Origin: Salipiger bermudensis
GTDB taxonomy: Bacteria; Pseudomonadota; Alphaproteobacteria; Rhodobacterales; Rhodobacteraceae
Reading direction: 5' to 3'
NCBI RefSeq assembly: GCF_019801965.1
Contig: NZ_JAHVIA010000002.1
Coordinates: forward strand, 186,001-250,000
DNA: 64,000 bases
The number at the start of each line of letters is the position of its first letter. Within the stretch, counting starts at the first letter, position 1. Both the position numbers and the translations under genes were made by a program. The notes beneath the pieces are model-generated. The model had not been told where the DNA came from, searched no databases, and saw nothing but the letters and a program-made list of their open reading frames with translations. Shown one piece after another: positions 28,668 through 37,983 of the stretch.

Positions 28668-29267
28668 ATGCCCGCTCTGAAGACCACCGATTTCCACGCC
28701 ACGATCCGCTGGCTGGGCCGCGTCCCGCTCGAGGGCGACGGGCTGCGCTCCGAGGCGGTCGAGGCGCTCGACCTGCGCTTCGAAGGCGCCGTGGGCGAGC
28801 GGCATTCGGGGCTGACGCGGCCGTCCTGCAGCCGGGTGCTGTCGCAGCACCAGCGCGGCACCGAGATCCGCAACGTGCGCCAGCTCGCAATCGTCTCCGC
28901 CGAGGAGCTGGAGGCGATCGCCGAGCGCATGGGGCTCGAGCGCATCGAGCCGGAATGGATCGGCGCGTCGATGGTGGTCGAGGGGCTGCCCGACTTCTCG
29001 CATATCCCGCCCTCGTCGCGGCTGCAGGGCCCCGACGGCACCACGCTGGCGGTCGACATGGAGAACCGCCCCTGCGTGCTGCCGGGGCGCGAGATCGAGA
29101 AGGAGCGCGACGGCTTCGGCGCCCGCTTCAAGCCCGCCGCCGAGGGCCGACGCGGGGTCACCGCATGGGTCGAGCGGCCCGGACGGCTCGCGGTTGGCGA
29201 GACGCTGCAGCTCAGCATTCCCGATCAGCGTGTCTGGGCCCATATCGAGGCGGTGCGCAGCCGCTAG
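28668..29267 (+). CDS. MOSC domain-containing protein
   Basis: The 199-residue protein is a stand-alone MOSC (molybdenum cofactor sulfurase C-terminal) protein. Its block [15 protein letters not shown] contains the cysteine of the family's sulfur-carrying site, and [19 protein letters not shown] is typical of Rhodobacterales versions. It may move sulfur for molybdenum-cofactor or related enzymes, but no such partner is adjacent. The ATG at 28668 follows GAGGAAAG. It is separated from fhs by 83 bases containing a hairpin. Confidence 0.85.
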   Translation: MPALKTTDFHATIRWLGRVPLEGDGLRSEAVEALDLRFEGAVGERHSGLTRPSCSRVLSQHQRGTEIRNVRQLAIVSAEELEAIAERMGLERIEPEWIGASMVVEGLPDFSHIPPSSRLQGPDGTTLAVDMENRPCVLPGREIEKERDGFGARFKPAAEGRRGVTAWVERPGRLAVGETLQLSIPDQRVWAHIEAVRSR

Positions 29268-29297
29268 GGGCGGGCTTTTCACGGTGTTCTCCGCGCC

Positions 29298-29329
29298 CGC
29301 GATGCGGCACAGTTGCCGCAAACATCGCG
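29298..29329 (+). promoter_or_regulatory. Bulged hairpin just before fhs
   Basis: CGCGATGCGGCA (29298-29309) folds onto TGCCG and CATCGCG (29314-29329), leaving a four-base CAAA bulge. The stem ends 21 bases before the fhs ATG, close to the GGAGGGG ribosome site, so it could influence translation. Confidence 0.4.
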
Positions 29330-29350
29330 AAGACGGAGGGGACACCGCCC

Positions 29351-31027
29351 ATGGCTGCAAAACCGGATATCGAGATCGCCCGCGAGGCCGAGAAACGGCC
29401 CATTCAGGAGATCGGCGCCAAGCTGGGCATCCCGCCGGAGCAGTTGCTGCCCTATGGTCATGACAAGGCGAAGGTCACGCAGGACTTCATCGCCGGACTC
29501 AATGGCCGCAAGGATGGCAAGCTGATCCTCGTCACCGCGATCAACCCGACGCCGGCAGGCGAGGGCAAGACCACCACTACGGTGGGTTTGGGCGACGGGC
29601 TGAGCCGGATCGGCAAGAATACCGCGATCTGCATCCGCGAGGCCTCGCTGGGGCCGAATTTCGGCATGAAGGGCGGGGCCGCCGGCGGCGGCTATGCGCA
29701 GATTGTGCCGATGGAGGAAATGAACCTCCATTTTACCGGCGATTTCCATGCCATCACCAGCGCCCACAACCTGCTGGCGGCGATGATCGACAACCATATC
29801 CACTGGGGCAACGAGCAGGAGATCGATCTGCGCCGCGTGGTTTGGCGCCGAGTGATCGACATGAACGACCGCGCGCTGCGCCACACGGTGACCTCGCTCG
29901 GCGGTGTCGCCAACGGCTTCCCGCGCGAGACCGGCTTCGACATCACCGTGGCCTCCGAGGTCATGGCGATCCTGTGCCTTGCCGACGATCTGGCCGACCT
30001 GCAGCGCCGGCTCGGCGAGATGATCGTCGCCTATCGCCGCGACAAGAGCCCGGTCTTCGCCCGCGACATCAAGGCCGACGGCGCCATGACGGTGCTCCTA
30101 CGCGATGCCATGCAGCCCAACCTCGTCCAGACCCTCGAGCACACGCCGGCCTTCGTGCATGGCGGGCCGTTCGCCAATATCGCCCATGGCTGCAACTCGG
30201 TGATCGCCACCCGCACGGCGCTCAAGCTCGCCGACTACGTGGTCACCGAGGCGGGCTTCGGGGCCGATCTGGGGGCCGAGAAGTTTTTCGACATCAAGTG
30301 CCGTAAGGCCGGGCTGCATCCCGATTGCGTGGTGCTGGTGGCCACCATCCGGGCGCTTAAGATGAACGGCGGACTGGCCAAGGAAGAGCTCTCGGCCGAG
30401 AACGTCACCGCCGTCCGCGAGGGCTGCGCCAATCTCGGGCGCCACATCCAGAACCTCAAGGGCTTCGGTGTGCCGGTGGTGGTGGCAATCAACCATTTCA
30501 CCGGCGACAGCGAGGCCGAGATCGCCGCCGTCCGGGCCTATGTCGAGGGGCAGGGGGCCGAGGCGCATCTCTGCACCCACTGGGCCGAGGGCGGCAAGGG
30601 TACCGAGGCGCTGGCGACCCGCGTGGCCGAGATCGCCGATGCCGGCCACGCGCAGTTTGCCCCGCTCTATCCCGACGAGATGTCGCTCTGGCACAAGATC
30701 GAATGCGTGGCCGAGCGCATCTACCACGCCCACGAGGTCACTGCCGACACCCGCATTCGCGCCCAGCTCGAGGAGTGGGAGGCGCAGGGCTACGGCCACC
30801 TGCCGGTCTGCATGGCCAAGACGCAGTATTCCTTCTCCACCGATCCCGGCCTGCGCGGCGCGCCCGAGGGCCACGTGGTGCCGGTGCGCGAGGTGCGGCT
30901 CTCGGCCGGGGCGGGGTTCGTGGTGGCGATCTGCGGTGACATCATGACCATGCCGGGCCTGCCGCGGCAGCCGGCGGCCGAGGCGATCCGGCTCAACGAC
31001 GCGGGGGAGGTGGAAGGGTTGTTCTGA
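29351..31027 (+). CDS. fhs: Formate-tetrahydrofolate ligase
   Basis: The 558-residue enzyme forms 10-formyl-tetrahydrofolate from formate and ATP. The P-loop [11 protein letters not shown] (around 64-74) and [19 protein letters not shown] are invariant in the family. The C-terminal [14 protein letters not shown] segment is as expected. The ATG at 29351 follows GGAGGGGACACC. Next to folD it supplies the one-carbon pool, and in roseobacters it also takes part in formate and C1 oxidation. Confidence 0.97.
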   Translation: MAAKPDIEIAREAEKRPIQEIGAKLGIPPEQLLPYGHDKAKVTQDFIAGLNGRKDGKLILVTAINPTPAGEGKTTTTVGLGDGLSRIGKNTAICIREASLGPNFGMKGGAAGGGYAQIVPMEEMNLHFTGDFHAITSAHNLLAAMIDNHIHWGNEQEIDLRRVVWRRVIDMNDRALRHTVTSLGGVANGFPRETGFDITVASEVMAILCLADDLADLQRRLGEMIVAYRRDKSPVFARDIKADGAMTVLLRDAMQPNLVQTLEHTPAFVHGGPFANIAHGCNSVIATRTALKLADYVVTEAGFGADLGAEKFFDIKCRKAGLHPDCVVLVATIRALKMNGGLAKEELSAENVTAVREGCANLGRHIQNLKGFGVPVVVAINHFTGDSEAEIAAVRAYVEGQGAEAHLCTHWAEGGKGTEALATRVAEIADAGHAQFAPLYPDEMSLWHKIECVAERIYHAHEVTADTRIRAQLEEWEAQGYGHLPVCMAKTQYSFSTDPGLRGAPEGHVVPVREVRLSAGAGFVVAICGDIMTMPGLPRQPAAEAIRLNDAGEVEGLF

Positions 31028-31158
31028 TCGGCGCCGCAAGAGCGCCTATCGGAACGGCTTTTGCCGCTTCAAGCCCTCAATGCGCCGCTTGGGGACGTTG
31101 ATCATTGGCAACCGTCGCGGCATTAGGGGCGTGACGGCCTTGCTGGAGAGTCCCCGCC

Positions 31159-31455
31159 ATGCGCGACCCCGCCACCCTTGGCGATATGACCGATCTTCGG
31201 TCCGAGGTGGATGCCACCGACAGAGCGCTCGGCGCGCTTCTGGCGCATCGCGCCCGGCTGATCTCGCGCGCGGCCGAACTCAAGGACGGCAACGGATGGC
31301 CGGCCCGCATCGATGCGCGGGTCGAGGAGGTCATCGCGAACGCACGCCGCAACGCCGAGGCGGGGGGCTGGGATCCAGACCTTGCCGAGACGCTCTGGCG
31401 CGAACTTGTGGAATGGTCGATCCGGCGCGAACAGGCCGCGCTCGGGCGCGAATGA
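31159..31455 (+). CDS. Chorismate mutase (AroQ class)
   Basis: The 98-residue all-helical protein matches the AroQ fold: [30 protein letters not shown] in the first long helix and [11 protein letters not shown] plus [15 protein letters not shown] in the later ones. Arg, Lys and Glu residues sit at the usual active-site spacing. It converts chorismate to prephenate for Phe and Tyr. It lies 131 bases after fhs and 11 bases before folD, an arrangement I know from related roseobacters, although there is no obvious metabolic reason. Confidence 0.88.
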   Translation: MRDPATLGDMTDLRSEVDATDRALGALLAHRARLISRAAELKDGNGWPARIDARVEEVIANARRNAEAGGWDPDLAETLWRELVEWSIRREQAALGRE

Positions 31456-31466
31456 AGGAGAGCTGC

Positions 31467-32369
31467 ATGACGGCGAAGATCATCGACGGCAAGGCCTTTG
31501 CGGCCTCGGTGCGGGAAAAGGTGGCGGCGCATGTGGCGCGGCTGAAGGATGAGCATGGCATCACGCCCGGGCTCGCCGTGGTGCTGGTGGGCGAGGACCC
31601 GGCCAGCCAGGTCTATGTCCGCAACAAGGGCAAGCAGACCGTGGAATGCGGCATGCAGAGCTTCGAGCACAAGCTCGACGCCAGCATCTCCGAGGCCGAG
31701 CTGCTGGCGCTGATCGAGAAGCTCAACGTCGACCCGGCGGTGCATGGCATCCTCGTGCAGCTGCCGCTGCCGGATCACATGAACGCCGATGCTGTGATCA
31801 ACGCCATCGACCCGGCCAAGGACGTGGACGGCTTCCACATCTCCAACGTCGGCCTGCTCGGCACCGGCCAGAAGAGCATGGTGCCCTGCACCCCGCTGGG
31901 CTGCCTGATGATGCTGCGTGACCAGCTCGGCTCGCTGTCGGGGCTCGACGCGGTGGTGATCGGGCGCTCGAACATCGTCGGCAAGCCGATGGCGCAGCTG
32001 CTGCTGGGCGAGAGCTGCACCGTGACCATCGCGCATTCGCGCACTAAGGATCTTGCAGAGGTGGTGCGCCGTGCCGATATCGTGGTCGCCGCGGTGGGCC
32101 GCCCCGAGATGGTGCCGGGCGACTGGATCAAGCCGGGCGCCACGGTGATCGACGTCGGTATCAACCGCATTCCGGCGCCCGAGAAGGGCGAGGGCAAGAC
32201 CCGGCTGGTCGGCGATTGCGCCTACGAGAGCTGCGCCGAGGTCGCCGGCGCCATCACCCCGGTGCCGGGTGGCGTCGGGCCGATGACCATCGCCTGCCTG
32301 CTGGCCAACACCGTCACCGCCTGCTGCCGCGCCAATGGCCTTGCGGAGCCGGAAGGCCTCACCGCCTGA
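31467..32369 (+). CDS. folD: Methylenetetrahydrofolate dehydrogenase / cyclohydrolase
   Basis: The 300-residue bifunctional enzyme interconverts 5,10-methylene-, 5,10-methenyl- and 10-formyl-tetrahydrofolate. The catalytic lysine lies in [10 protein letters not shown], with [25 protein letters not shown] and the NADP-binding [14 protein letters not shown] also present. The [18 protein letters not shown] signature is near the end. A strong GAAGGAGAGC site fixes the ATG at 31467; the upstream 129-codon extension is not coding. It completes the fhs-folD one-carbon unit. Confidence 0.97.
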   Translation: MTAKIIDGKAFAASVREKVAAHVARLKDEHGITPGLAVVLVGEDPASQVYVRNKGKQTVECGMQSFEHKLDASISEAELLALIEKLNVDPAVHGILVQLPLPDHMNADAVINAIDPAKDVDGFHISNVGLLGTGQKSMVPCTPLGCLMMLRDQLGSLSGLDAVVIGRSNIVGKPMAQLLLGESCTVTIAHSRTKDLAEVVRRADIVVAAVGRPEMVPGDWIKPGATVIDVGINRIPAPEKGEGKTRLVGDCAYESCAEVAGAITPVPGGVGPMTIACLLANTVTACCRANGLAEPEGLTA

Positions 32370-32432
32370 TCTCATGATACGACCGCCGGGGCGCTTGCCG
32401 TGCCCCGGCGCTCTCGCTCGGACCGGAACCGC

Positions 32433-32840
32433 TCAGACCGGCACCATCGTCCCGGTGAGCAGCGCGGCGTGGGTCTCGACCCCGCCCTCGACCGCAAACA
32501 CATCCGCCGTCACGATCACCAGCCGCCGCCCGGGCTTGACCACGCGCCCGCGCGCGATGAGCCTGTCGCCGCGCGCCGGGGCGAGCAGGTGGATCTTCAT
32601 CTCCGAGGTGACCACCTCGCGATCTTCCGGCATCACCGTCAGGGCCGAGTAGCCCGCCGCGCTGTCGCCGATGGCGAAGGCCAGCGCCGCGTGGGCAAAG
32701 CCATGCTGCTGCGACAGGTCGGGGGTGATCGCGGCGTCGATCTCGACAGCGCCCGGCGCGACCGCGACCAGCCGCGCGCCAAGCGTCTTCATCATGCTCT
32801 GCCGGTCAAAGCTCTCGCGGATGCGGGTCTCGATCTCCAT
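32433..32840 (-). CDS. PaaI-family hotdog thioesterase
   Basis: The 135-residue protein is a single hotdog domain. It has the catalytic region SQQHGFAHAALAFAIGDSAAGYSAL and the strand VVTSEMKIHLLAPA. PaaI-like enzymes cleave acyl-CoA thioesters, mostly of phenylacetate-type acids, but substrates vary. It is convergent with folD (63 bases) and lies 39 bases behind pdeM, so it could share its transcript. Confidence 0.85.
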   Translation of the reverse strand: MEIETRIRESFDRQSMMKTLGARLVAVAPGAVEIDAAITPDLSQQHGFAHAALAFAIGDSAAGYSALTVMPEDREVVTSEMKIHLLAPARGDRLIARGRVVKPGRRLVIVTADVFAVEGGVETHAALLTGTMVPV

Positions 32841-32879
32841 GCCGGCAGAGGGCCACGGCGCGCCGCGCTTGGCAAGCCC

Positions 32880-33554
32880 TCAGCGCGGCATCGGGATGGC
32901 CACGGGACGCGGCCCGGTGAGGATGGCGCAGGCGTCTTCGGCCATCAGCGCGCGGAGCGCCGCGCTGTCGCTGCGCAGCCCGCCGGTATAGGCGCCGTAA
33001 GCGGGCAGGATCAGCCGCTCGGCATCGAACAGGAAGCAGGGGCGCGACAGCGTCCGCCCGCGCAGCTTGAGCCGCGCCTTGGGGTGGTAATGCCCCGAAA
33101 CCTCGCCCGCTGCGCCGCGTGTCGCGATATGCCGGAAGACCAGCCCGCCGATGCTCAGCTCAGCCAGATGGGTGCCGCCGAGCGCCACCGGCCCGGGATC
33201 GTGGTTGCCCTCGATCCACACCCAGTCGCGCCCCGCCTGCAGCCGGGTGATCCAGACCCGGTCGTCTTCCGGAAGTTCGCCCTCGACCTCGCTGGCATCG
33301 AAGCTGTCGCCGAGGCAGATCACCCGCGCCGCGCCGGTCGTCTCGAGATCCCCCTCGAGACGCAGCAGCGTGTCGCGGGTCTCGTAGGGCGGCAGTGCCG
33401 CGCCGCCGACCGCCGAGAGCCGGGCGCATTTGCCGAAATGCAGGTCCGAGACCACCAGAAGCCCCGCCTCCGGCCAGAACAGCGCCCCCGAGGGCAGCGC
33501 TTCGAGCCGCGCATCGCGAAACCTGAAGGGAAGGGTGTTCCTGGCCTGTTCCAT
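32880..33554 (-). CDS. pdeM: Ligase-associated DNA damage response phosphoesterase PdeM
   Basis: The 224-residue metallophosphoesterase has the family motifs SDLHFGK, GDSFDA, EGNHDPG and GHYHPK in order. It belongs to the TIGR04123 'ligase-associated' group, whose genes travel with a DEXH helicase, an MBL-fold exonuclease and an ATP-dependent DNA ligase. Here the helicase is upstream on the same strand, with a 47-residue membrane protein between; the ligase and exonuclease are not in the window. The start at 33554 precedes the conserved domain. Confidence 0.85.
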   Translation of the reverse strand: MEQARNTLPFRFRDARLEALPSGALFWPEAGLLVVSDLHFGKCARLSAVGGAALPPYETRDTLLRLEGDLETTGAARVICLGDSFDASEVEGELPEDDRVWITRLQAGRDWVWIEGNHDPGPVALGGTHLAELSIGGLVFRHIATRGAAGEVSGHYHPKARLKLRGRTLSRPCFLFDAERLILPAYGAYTGGLRSDSAALRALMAEDACAILTGPRPVAIPMPR

Positions 33555-33606
33555 CGTCGCCTGAATGCCGGATGCGCCCGGGCAGGGCAAGGGCACGAAG
33601 CGGCGA

Positions 33607-33750
33607 TCAGCCCGTGACCATGCGCAGCAGACCGATCAGCCCCTTGATGATGAAAACCCAGAGCACCAGCCCGATCAGCATCGCGAACAGGATCCACCAC
33701 CCACGCGGAAGCTGCCGTTTTCTCGAGGTGCACTCATGGTGTTCAGGCAT
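33607..33750 (-). CDS. Small single-pass membrane protein (47 aa)
   Basis: The ATG at 33750 opens 47 codons. A polar, His/Lys/Arg-rich start (MPEHHECTSRKRQLPRGWW) leads into one hydrophobic helix (LFAMLIGLVLWVFIIKGLIGLL). Positive charge before the helix predicts the N-terminus inside. I recognise no family. It sits 78 bases behind the helicase and 52 before pdeM on the same strand, so it is probably cotranscribed. Confidence 0.6.
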   Translation of the reverse strand: MPEHHECTSRKRQLPRGWWILFAMLIGLVLWVFIIKGLIGLLRMVTG

Positions 33751-33828
33751 ATATTCCGATCTCGACCCCAACTCGTTGAATACCTTTTGCAACGGTAACG
33801 GGCAATTCAAGATTGAAACAATACCGCC

Positions 33829-36288
33829 TTATTTCTGAGTTTTCGTGGGCGATTCGGCGACAATGGTCGGATTCCCGGCATTCAATTGCGACAGCCCAGC
33901 CTCGTCGAGCAGCGCGGCGACCTCTTCCTGCATCAGCCGTTCATCGGCCAGTCCGGCAATGGGAATGCGCCCCGGCTCGAGGAAAAGCGGCGCCGAAAGC
34001 GGCGAGACGCGTTTCAACCTCAGCAGATCGATCCGGCCTTCGACCCGTTCGCACATCTCGCGGATGCGGCTGAAATCCACCAGCCCGCGCATCGCTTCCT
34101 CGCGGGTGATCTGCAGCAGCAGGTGGTCGGGATCGTATTTCACCAGCGTGTCGTAGAGGATATCGGACGACATCGTCGCCTGCCGCCCGCTCTTGCGCTG
34201 GCCGCCGGTGTTGCGCTCGATCAGCCCGGCAATGGTGGCGGAGGCGCGGAAGGTGCGCTTCATCACCGCGTTGCCCTGCAGCCAGGTCTCGAGCCCGGCC
34301 TCGAGCTTGGCGAGATCGAAGAGCGGCTTGGGGTCGGTCACCGCGTCGAGCCCCCAGATCAGCACCGCGTAATCCGAGGCCACGAAGCCCATCGGCGCCA
34401 GCCCCTCCTCCTCCATCCGCTTGGTCAGCAGCAGGCCCAGCGTCTGCATGGCATTGCGCCCGGCGAAGCCATAGGCCACGAGCTGCTCGCGCCCGTCATG
34501 CGGGAAGCTCTCGATCAGGAGGCGCTCGGGCTCGGGCAGGCGGCTGACCTCGCGCTGCAGACTCAGCCATTCGGCGGTGTGGCCGGGCAACTCGGGCCAG
34601 CGGTCCTGACCGAACATGCGCAGGATGCGCTGCGACAGCTGCGTCGAGGTGGCGAACTTGGTGCCGTTGAAGGTGGCGATCTTGGGCTTTCTTGCGGCAT
34701 CGCGCGAGACTTCCACGGTCATCTCGCGCAGCCCCTCATAGCGCACGATCTGGCCGCCGATCAGGAAGGTGTCGCCGCGGCTCAGCGAGGCGGCAAAGCC
34801 CTCCTCGATCTCGCCCAGAGGCGCGCCGCCGCGACCGCGCCAGCGCACCTTGAGCGTGTCGGTGTCCTGGATCGTGCCGATGTTCTGGCGGATGCGCGCC
34901 GCCGAGCGCGGGTCGCGCAGCTGCCAGAGCCCGTCCTCGCGCTGCAGCAGCCGCTGCCAGCGGTCATAGGCGCGCAGCGCATAGCCGCCGGTGGCGCAGA
35001 ATGCGAGGCAGGCGTCGAACTCGGCGCGGCTCAGGTCGGCATAGGCGCCGGCCTGTGTCATCTCTGCGAACAGAGCATCGGCGTCGAACGGTCCGGCGCA
35101 GGCGGCGATGAGGATGTGCTGGCAGAGCACGTCGCGCGGCCCGCGCCCACGCCACTCGCCGTCAAGCTCGCGCGCCTTTACCGCCTCGAGCGCGGCCACG
35201 CATTCCACCACCTCGAAGCGGTTGGCAGGCACCAAGAGCGCTTTGGAGGGCGCGTTGTAGCGGTGGTTGGCCCGCCCGATGCGCTGCACCAGCCGCTTGA
35301 CGTTCTTTGGCGCGCCGATCTGGATCACCAGATCCACGTCGCCCCAGTCGATGCCGAGATCGAGCGAGCCGGTGCAGACGATGGCCCTCAGCTCGCCGCG
35401 CACCATCGCTGCCTCGACCTTTTCGCGCTGTCCACGGTCGAGCGAGCCGTGGTGGATGCCGATTGGCAGCGCGTCTTCGTTGGCAAGCCAGAGGTTGTGG
35501 AAGAAGATCTCGGCCTGGGCGCGGGTGTTGTGGAAGATCAGCGTGGTCCTGTGCTTCTTCACCTGCTCGAGCACCGCCGGGATGGCGTAGGCCGCGCCGC
35601 CGCCGGACCATGGCGGCGCCTCGTCGGTGACCAGCATCGAGATGTCGGGCTCGGGGCCGGGATCGGCCTGCAGGATCTCGCAGGGATCGGGATGCCGCGC
35701 CAGCAGCCGGGCGATGGCCTCCGGATCCTCGACCGTAGCCGAGAGCCCCACGCGCCGCAGCCCCGGGCACATCGTCTGTAGCCGCGCCAGCGCCAGCATC
35801 AGCTGGTCGCCGCGCTTGCTTTCGGCCAGCGCGTGGATCTCGTCGATGACCACCCGCTGCAGCCCGGCGAACATTCGCGGCGCATCCTCGTAGGAAGTCA
35901 GCAGCGCGAGGCTCTCGGGCGTGGTCAGCAGGATCTGCGGCGGGTCGGCGCGCTGCCGGCGCTTGCGCGAGGAGGGCGTGTCGCCGGTGCGGTCCTCGAC
36001 GCGGATCGGCAGGCCGGCCTCCTCGATGGGGATCAGCAGGTTGCGCCGGATGTCGGCAGCCAGCGCCTTGAGCGGCGAGATATAGAGCGTGTGCAGCCCC
36101 TCGCGCGGCGCCTCCGAGAGCTCGACCAGCGTCGGCAGGAAGCCCGCCAGCGTCTTGCCGCCGCCGGTGGGCGCGATCAGCAGCAAACACGGGTCGGCGG
36201 CGCGCGCGAGCATCTCGCGCTGGTGGGGGTGGATCTGCCAGCCGCGCCGGTCGAACCAGCCTTGCAGGGGGGCGGGGAGCGTCGTCAT
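33829..36288 (-). CDS. Ligase-associated DNA damage response DEXH-box helicase (Lhr-like)
   Basis: The 819-residue protein is an Lhr-type SF2 helicase of the TIGR04121 group. Walker A APTGGGKT is at 39-46, DEIH lies within VVIDEIHALAES, and the motif VI GRANHR is present. A DEAD/H-associated domain and a long C-terminal region with TFRASATIAGLIERN follow. It probably unwinds or remodels damaged DNA with the ligase-exonuclease-PdeM group. The ATG at 36288 is chosen because earlier codons (to 36411) lack homology. Its stop lies 78 bases before the small membrane gene. Confidence 0.93.
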   Translation of the reverse strand: MTTLPAPLQGWFDRRGWQIHPHQREMLARAADPCLLLIAPTGGGKTLAGFLPTLVELSEAPREGLHTLYISPLKALAADIRRNLLIPIEEAGLPIRVEDRTGDTPSSRKRRQRADPPQILLTTPESLALLTSYEDAPRMFAGLQRVVIDEIHALAESKRGDQLMLALARLQTMCPGLRRVGLSATVEDPEAIARLLARHPDPCEILQADPGPEPDISMLVTDEAPPWSGGGAAYAIPAVLEQVKKHRTTLIFHNTRAQAEIFFHNLWLANEDALPIGIHHGSLDRGQREKVEAAMVRGELRAIVCTGSLDLGIDWGDVDLVIQIGAPKNVKRLVQRIGRANHRYNAPSKALLVPANRFEVVECVAALEAVKARELDGEWRGRGPRDVLCQHILIAACAGPFDADALFAEMTQAGAYADLSRAEFDACLAFCATGGYALRAYDRWQRLLQREDGLWQLRDPRSAARIRQNIGTIQDTDTLKVRWRGRGGAPLGEIEEGFAASLSRGDTFLIGGQIVRYEGLREMTVEVSRDAARKPKIATFNGTKFATSTQLSQRILRMFGQDRWPELPGHTAEWLSLQREVSRLPEPERLLIESFPHDGREQLVAYGFAGRNAMQTLGLLLTKRMEEEGLAPMGFVASDYAVLIWGLDAVTDPKPLFDLAKLEAGLETWLQGNAVMKRTFRASATIAGLIERNTGGQRKSGRQATMSSDILYDTLVKYDPDHLLLQITREEAMRGLVDFSRIREMCERVEGRIDLLRLKRVSPLSAPLFLEPGRIPIAGLADERLMQEEVAALLDEAGLSQLNAGNPTIVAESPTKTQK

Positions 36289-36463
36289 GGGCCATAGATA
36301 GGGCGGCGCCCGCGATTGCGACAGAGACGCACTCGATTCGCGCGGCCCGGGCAGGCTGCGCGGCCCCGCGCGACTTGCCTGTGCCCCTCCGCACAGGGGC
36401 GGCACTGGCATTCCTGCCCAGTGACGTTACCTTCCGCCCAAACAGCGCAAGGGAAACGCAGAG

Positions 36464-37324
36464 ATGACCGAAGAGTACACCCCGCCCAAGGTCTGGAAGT
36501 GGGAAAAGGACAATGGCGGCACATGGGGCTCGCTGAACCGACCCATCGCCGGCGCCACCCATGACAAGGAGCTGCCGGTCGGCGAGCATCCGTTCCAGCT
36601 CTACAGCCTTGCCACGCCGAACGGCCAGAAGGTCACGATCATGTTCGAGGAGCTGCTCGAGGCGGGCTTCACGCAGGCGGAATACGATGCCTGGCTGATC
36701 AAGATCGGCGATGGCGACCAGTTCGGCTCGGGCTTCGTCGAGATCAATCCCAACTCCAAGATCCCGGCGCTTCTCGACCGCTCCGGCGAGACGCCGGTGC
36801 GGGTGTTTGAATCCGGGGCCATCCTGATGCACCTCGCCGAGAAGTTCGGCGCCTTCCTCGGCGCGCCCGAGAACCGGGCCGAGATGCTGTCGTGGCTGTT
36901 CTGGCAGATGGGCAGTGCGCCCTACCTGGGCGGCGGCTTCGGCCATTTCTACGCCTACGCGCCCTACAAGATGGAATACCCGATCGACCGCTTCACCATG
37001 GAGGTGAAGCGCCAGCTCGACGTGCTCGACCGGGCGCTGGCCGACCGCAAGTTCATCACCGGCGACGATTATACCATCGCCGACATGGCGATCTGGCCCT
37101 GGTATGGCCGCACCGTGAAGGGCGGCTCCTACGACGCCGGCGAGTTCCTCGACGTGCAGATCTACAAGAATGTCATCCGCTGGGCCGACGAGATCGCCGA
37201 GCGTCCGGCGGTGCAGCGCGGCCGCATGGTCAATGCCATGAGCGGCGAGCCCAGCCAGCAGCTGCGCGAGCGTCACGCGGCCACGGATTTCGAGACCCGC
37301 ACGCAGGACAAGATCGGCGACTAA
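36464..37324 (+). CDS. yghU: Glutathione S-transferase family disulfide-bond oxidoreductase YghU
   Basis: The 286-residue GST-like protein begins with the long YghU-type extension, TPPKVWKWEKDNGGTWGSLNRPIAG. It continues with a thioredoxin-like N-domain (SLATPNGQKVTIMFEELLEAG, NPNSKIPALLD, ESGAILMHLAEKF) and a helical C-domain. YghU binds two glutathiones and reduces disulfides. The ATG at 36464 has a GGGAAACGCAGAG ribosome region. It is a single gene ahead of purE. Confidence 0.93.
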   Translation: MTEEYTPPKVWKWEKDNGGTWGSLNRPIAGATHDKELPVGEHPFQLYSLATPNGQKVTIMFEELLEAGFTQAEYDAWLIKIGDGDQFGSGFVEINPNSKIPALLDRSGETPVRVFESGAILMHLAEKFGAFLGAPENRAEMLSWLFWQMGSAPYLGGGFGHFYAYAPYKMEYPIDRFTMEVKRQLDVLDRALADRKFITGDDYTIADMAIWPWYGRTVKGGSYDAGEFLDVQIYKNVIRWADEIAERPAVQRGRMVNAMSGEPSQQLRERHAATDFETRTQDKIGD

Positions 37325-37415
37325 GGTGCCGCGATACGGCCGCCCCTGACGCATGGACACGGGGCGGCCAGCCGCTATAGTGCGGGCTTCTTTTTGCGAG
37401 AGGTCAGGGCAGGAA

Positions 37416-37910
37416 ATGGCGGAAGACACGGTCAAGGTCGGCATCATCATGGGCAGCCAGTCGGACTGGCCGACGATGGAAGAGGCGGCGCGGATGCTCG
37501 ACGAGCTGGGCGTGGCCTACGAGGTCAAGATCGTCTCGGCCCACCGCACCCCCGACCGGCTCTGGGCCTATGGCAAGGACGCCGTGGAGCGCGGTCTTCA
37601 GGTGATCATCGCTGGCGCCGGCGGTGCCGCGCACCTGCCGGGCATGATGGCCTCCAAGACCCGCGTGCCGGTGATCGGCGTGCCGGTGCAGACCAAGGCG
37701 CTTTCCGGCGTCGACAGCCTCTACTCGATCCTTCAGATGCCGCGTGGCTTCCCGGTCGGCACCATGGCCATCGGCGGCGCCGGTGCGGCCAATGCCGGGC
37801 TGATGGCGGCGGGCATCCTGGCGCTGCAGGATCCGGCGCTGGCCGAGCGGCTGGATGCGTGGCGCAAGGCGCTCTCGGCCTCGATCCCCGACGAGCCGGT
37901 GCGCGACTGA
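37416..37910 (+). CDS. purE: N5-carboxyaminoimidazole ribonucleotide mutase
   Basis: The 164-residue class I PurE isomerises N5-CAIR to CAIR. The signature [12 protein letters not shown] opens the protein, with SAHRTPDR and [15 protein letters not shown] as the phosphate-binding loops. The start at 37416 follows CAGGAA. It precedes purK by 73 bases; both enzymes are sequential steps and probably share a transcript. A 9-base stem (37338-37346 with 37361-37369) and TATAGT (37376) lie in front. Confidence 0.96.
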   Translation: MAEDTVKVGIIMGSQSDWPTMEEAARMLDELGVAYEVKIVSAHRTPDRLWAYGKDAVERGLQVIIAGAGGAAHLPGMMASKTRVPVIGVPVQTKALSGVDSLYSILQMPRGFPVGTMAIGGAGAANAGLMAAGILALQDPALAERLDAWRKALSASIPDEPVRD

Positions 37911-37983
37911 TCCGCAGGCGCGGCTTGTCAGCGGCGGCGTTTCGCGCAAGAAGCGGCCCGAGACCACGATTCCGGAGGCTGAC

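Noticed and set aside
37338-37369. Terminator between yghU and purE
   Set aside because: The nine-base stem has no T-run directly behind it; the T-rich stretch lies after the presumed purE -10 box.
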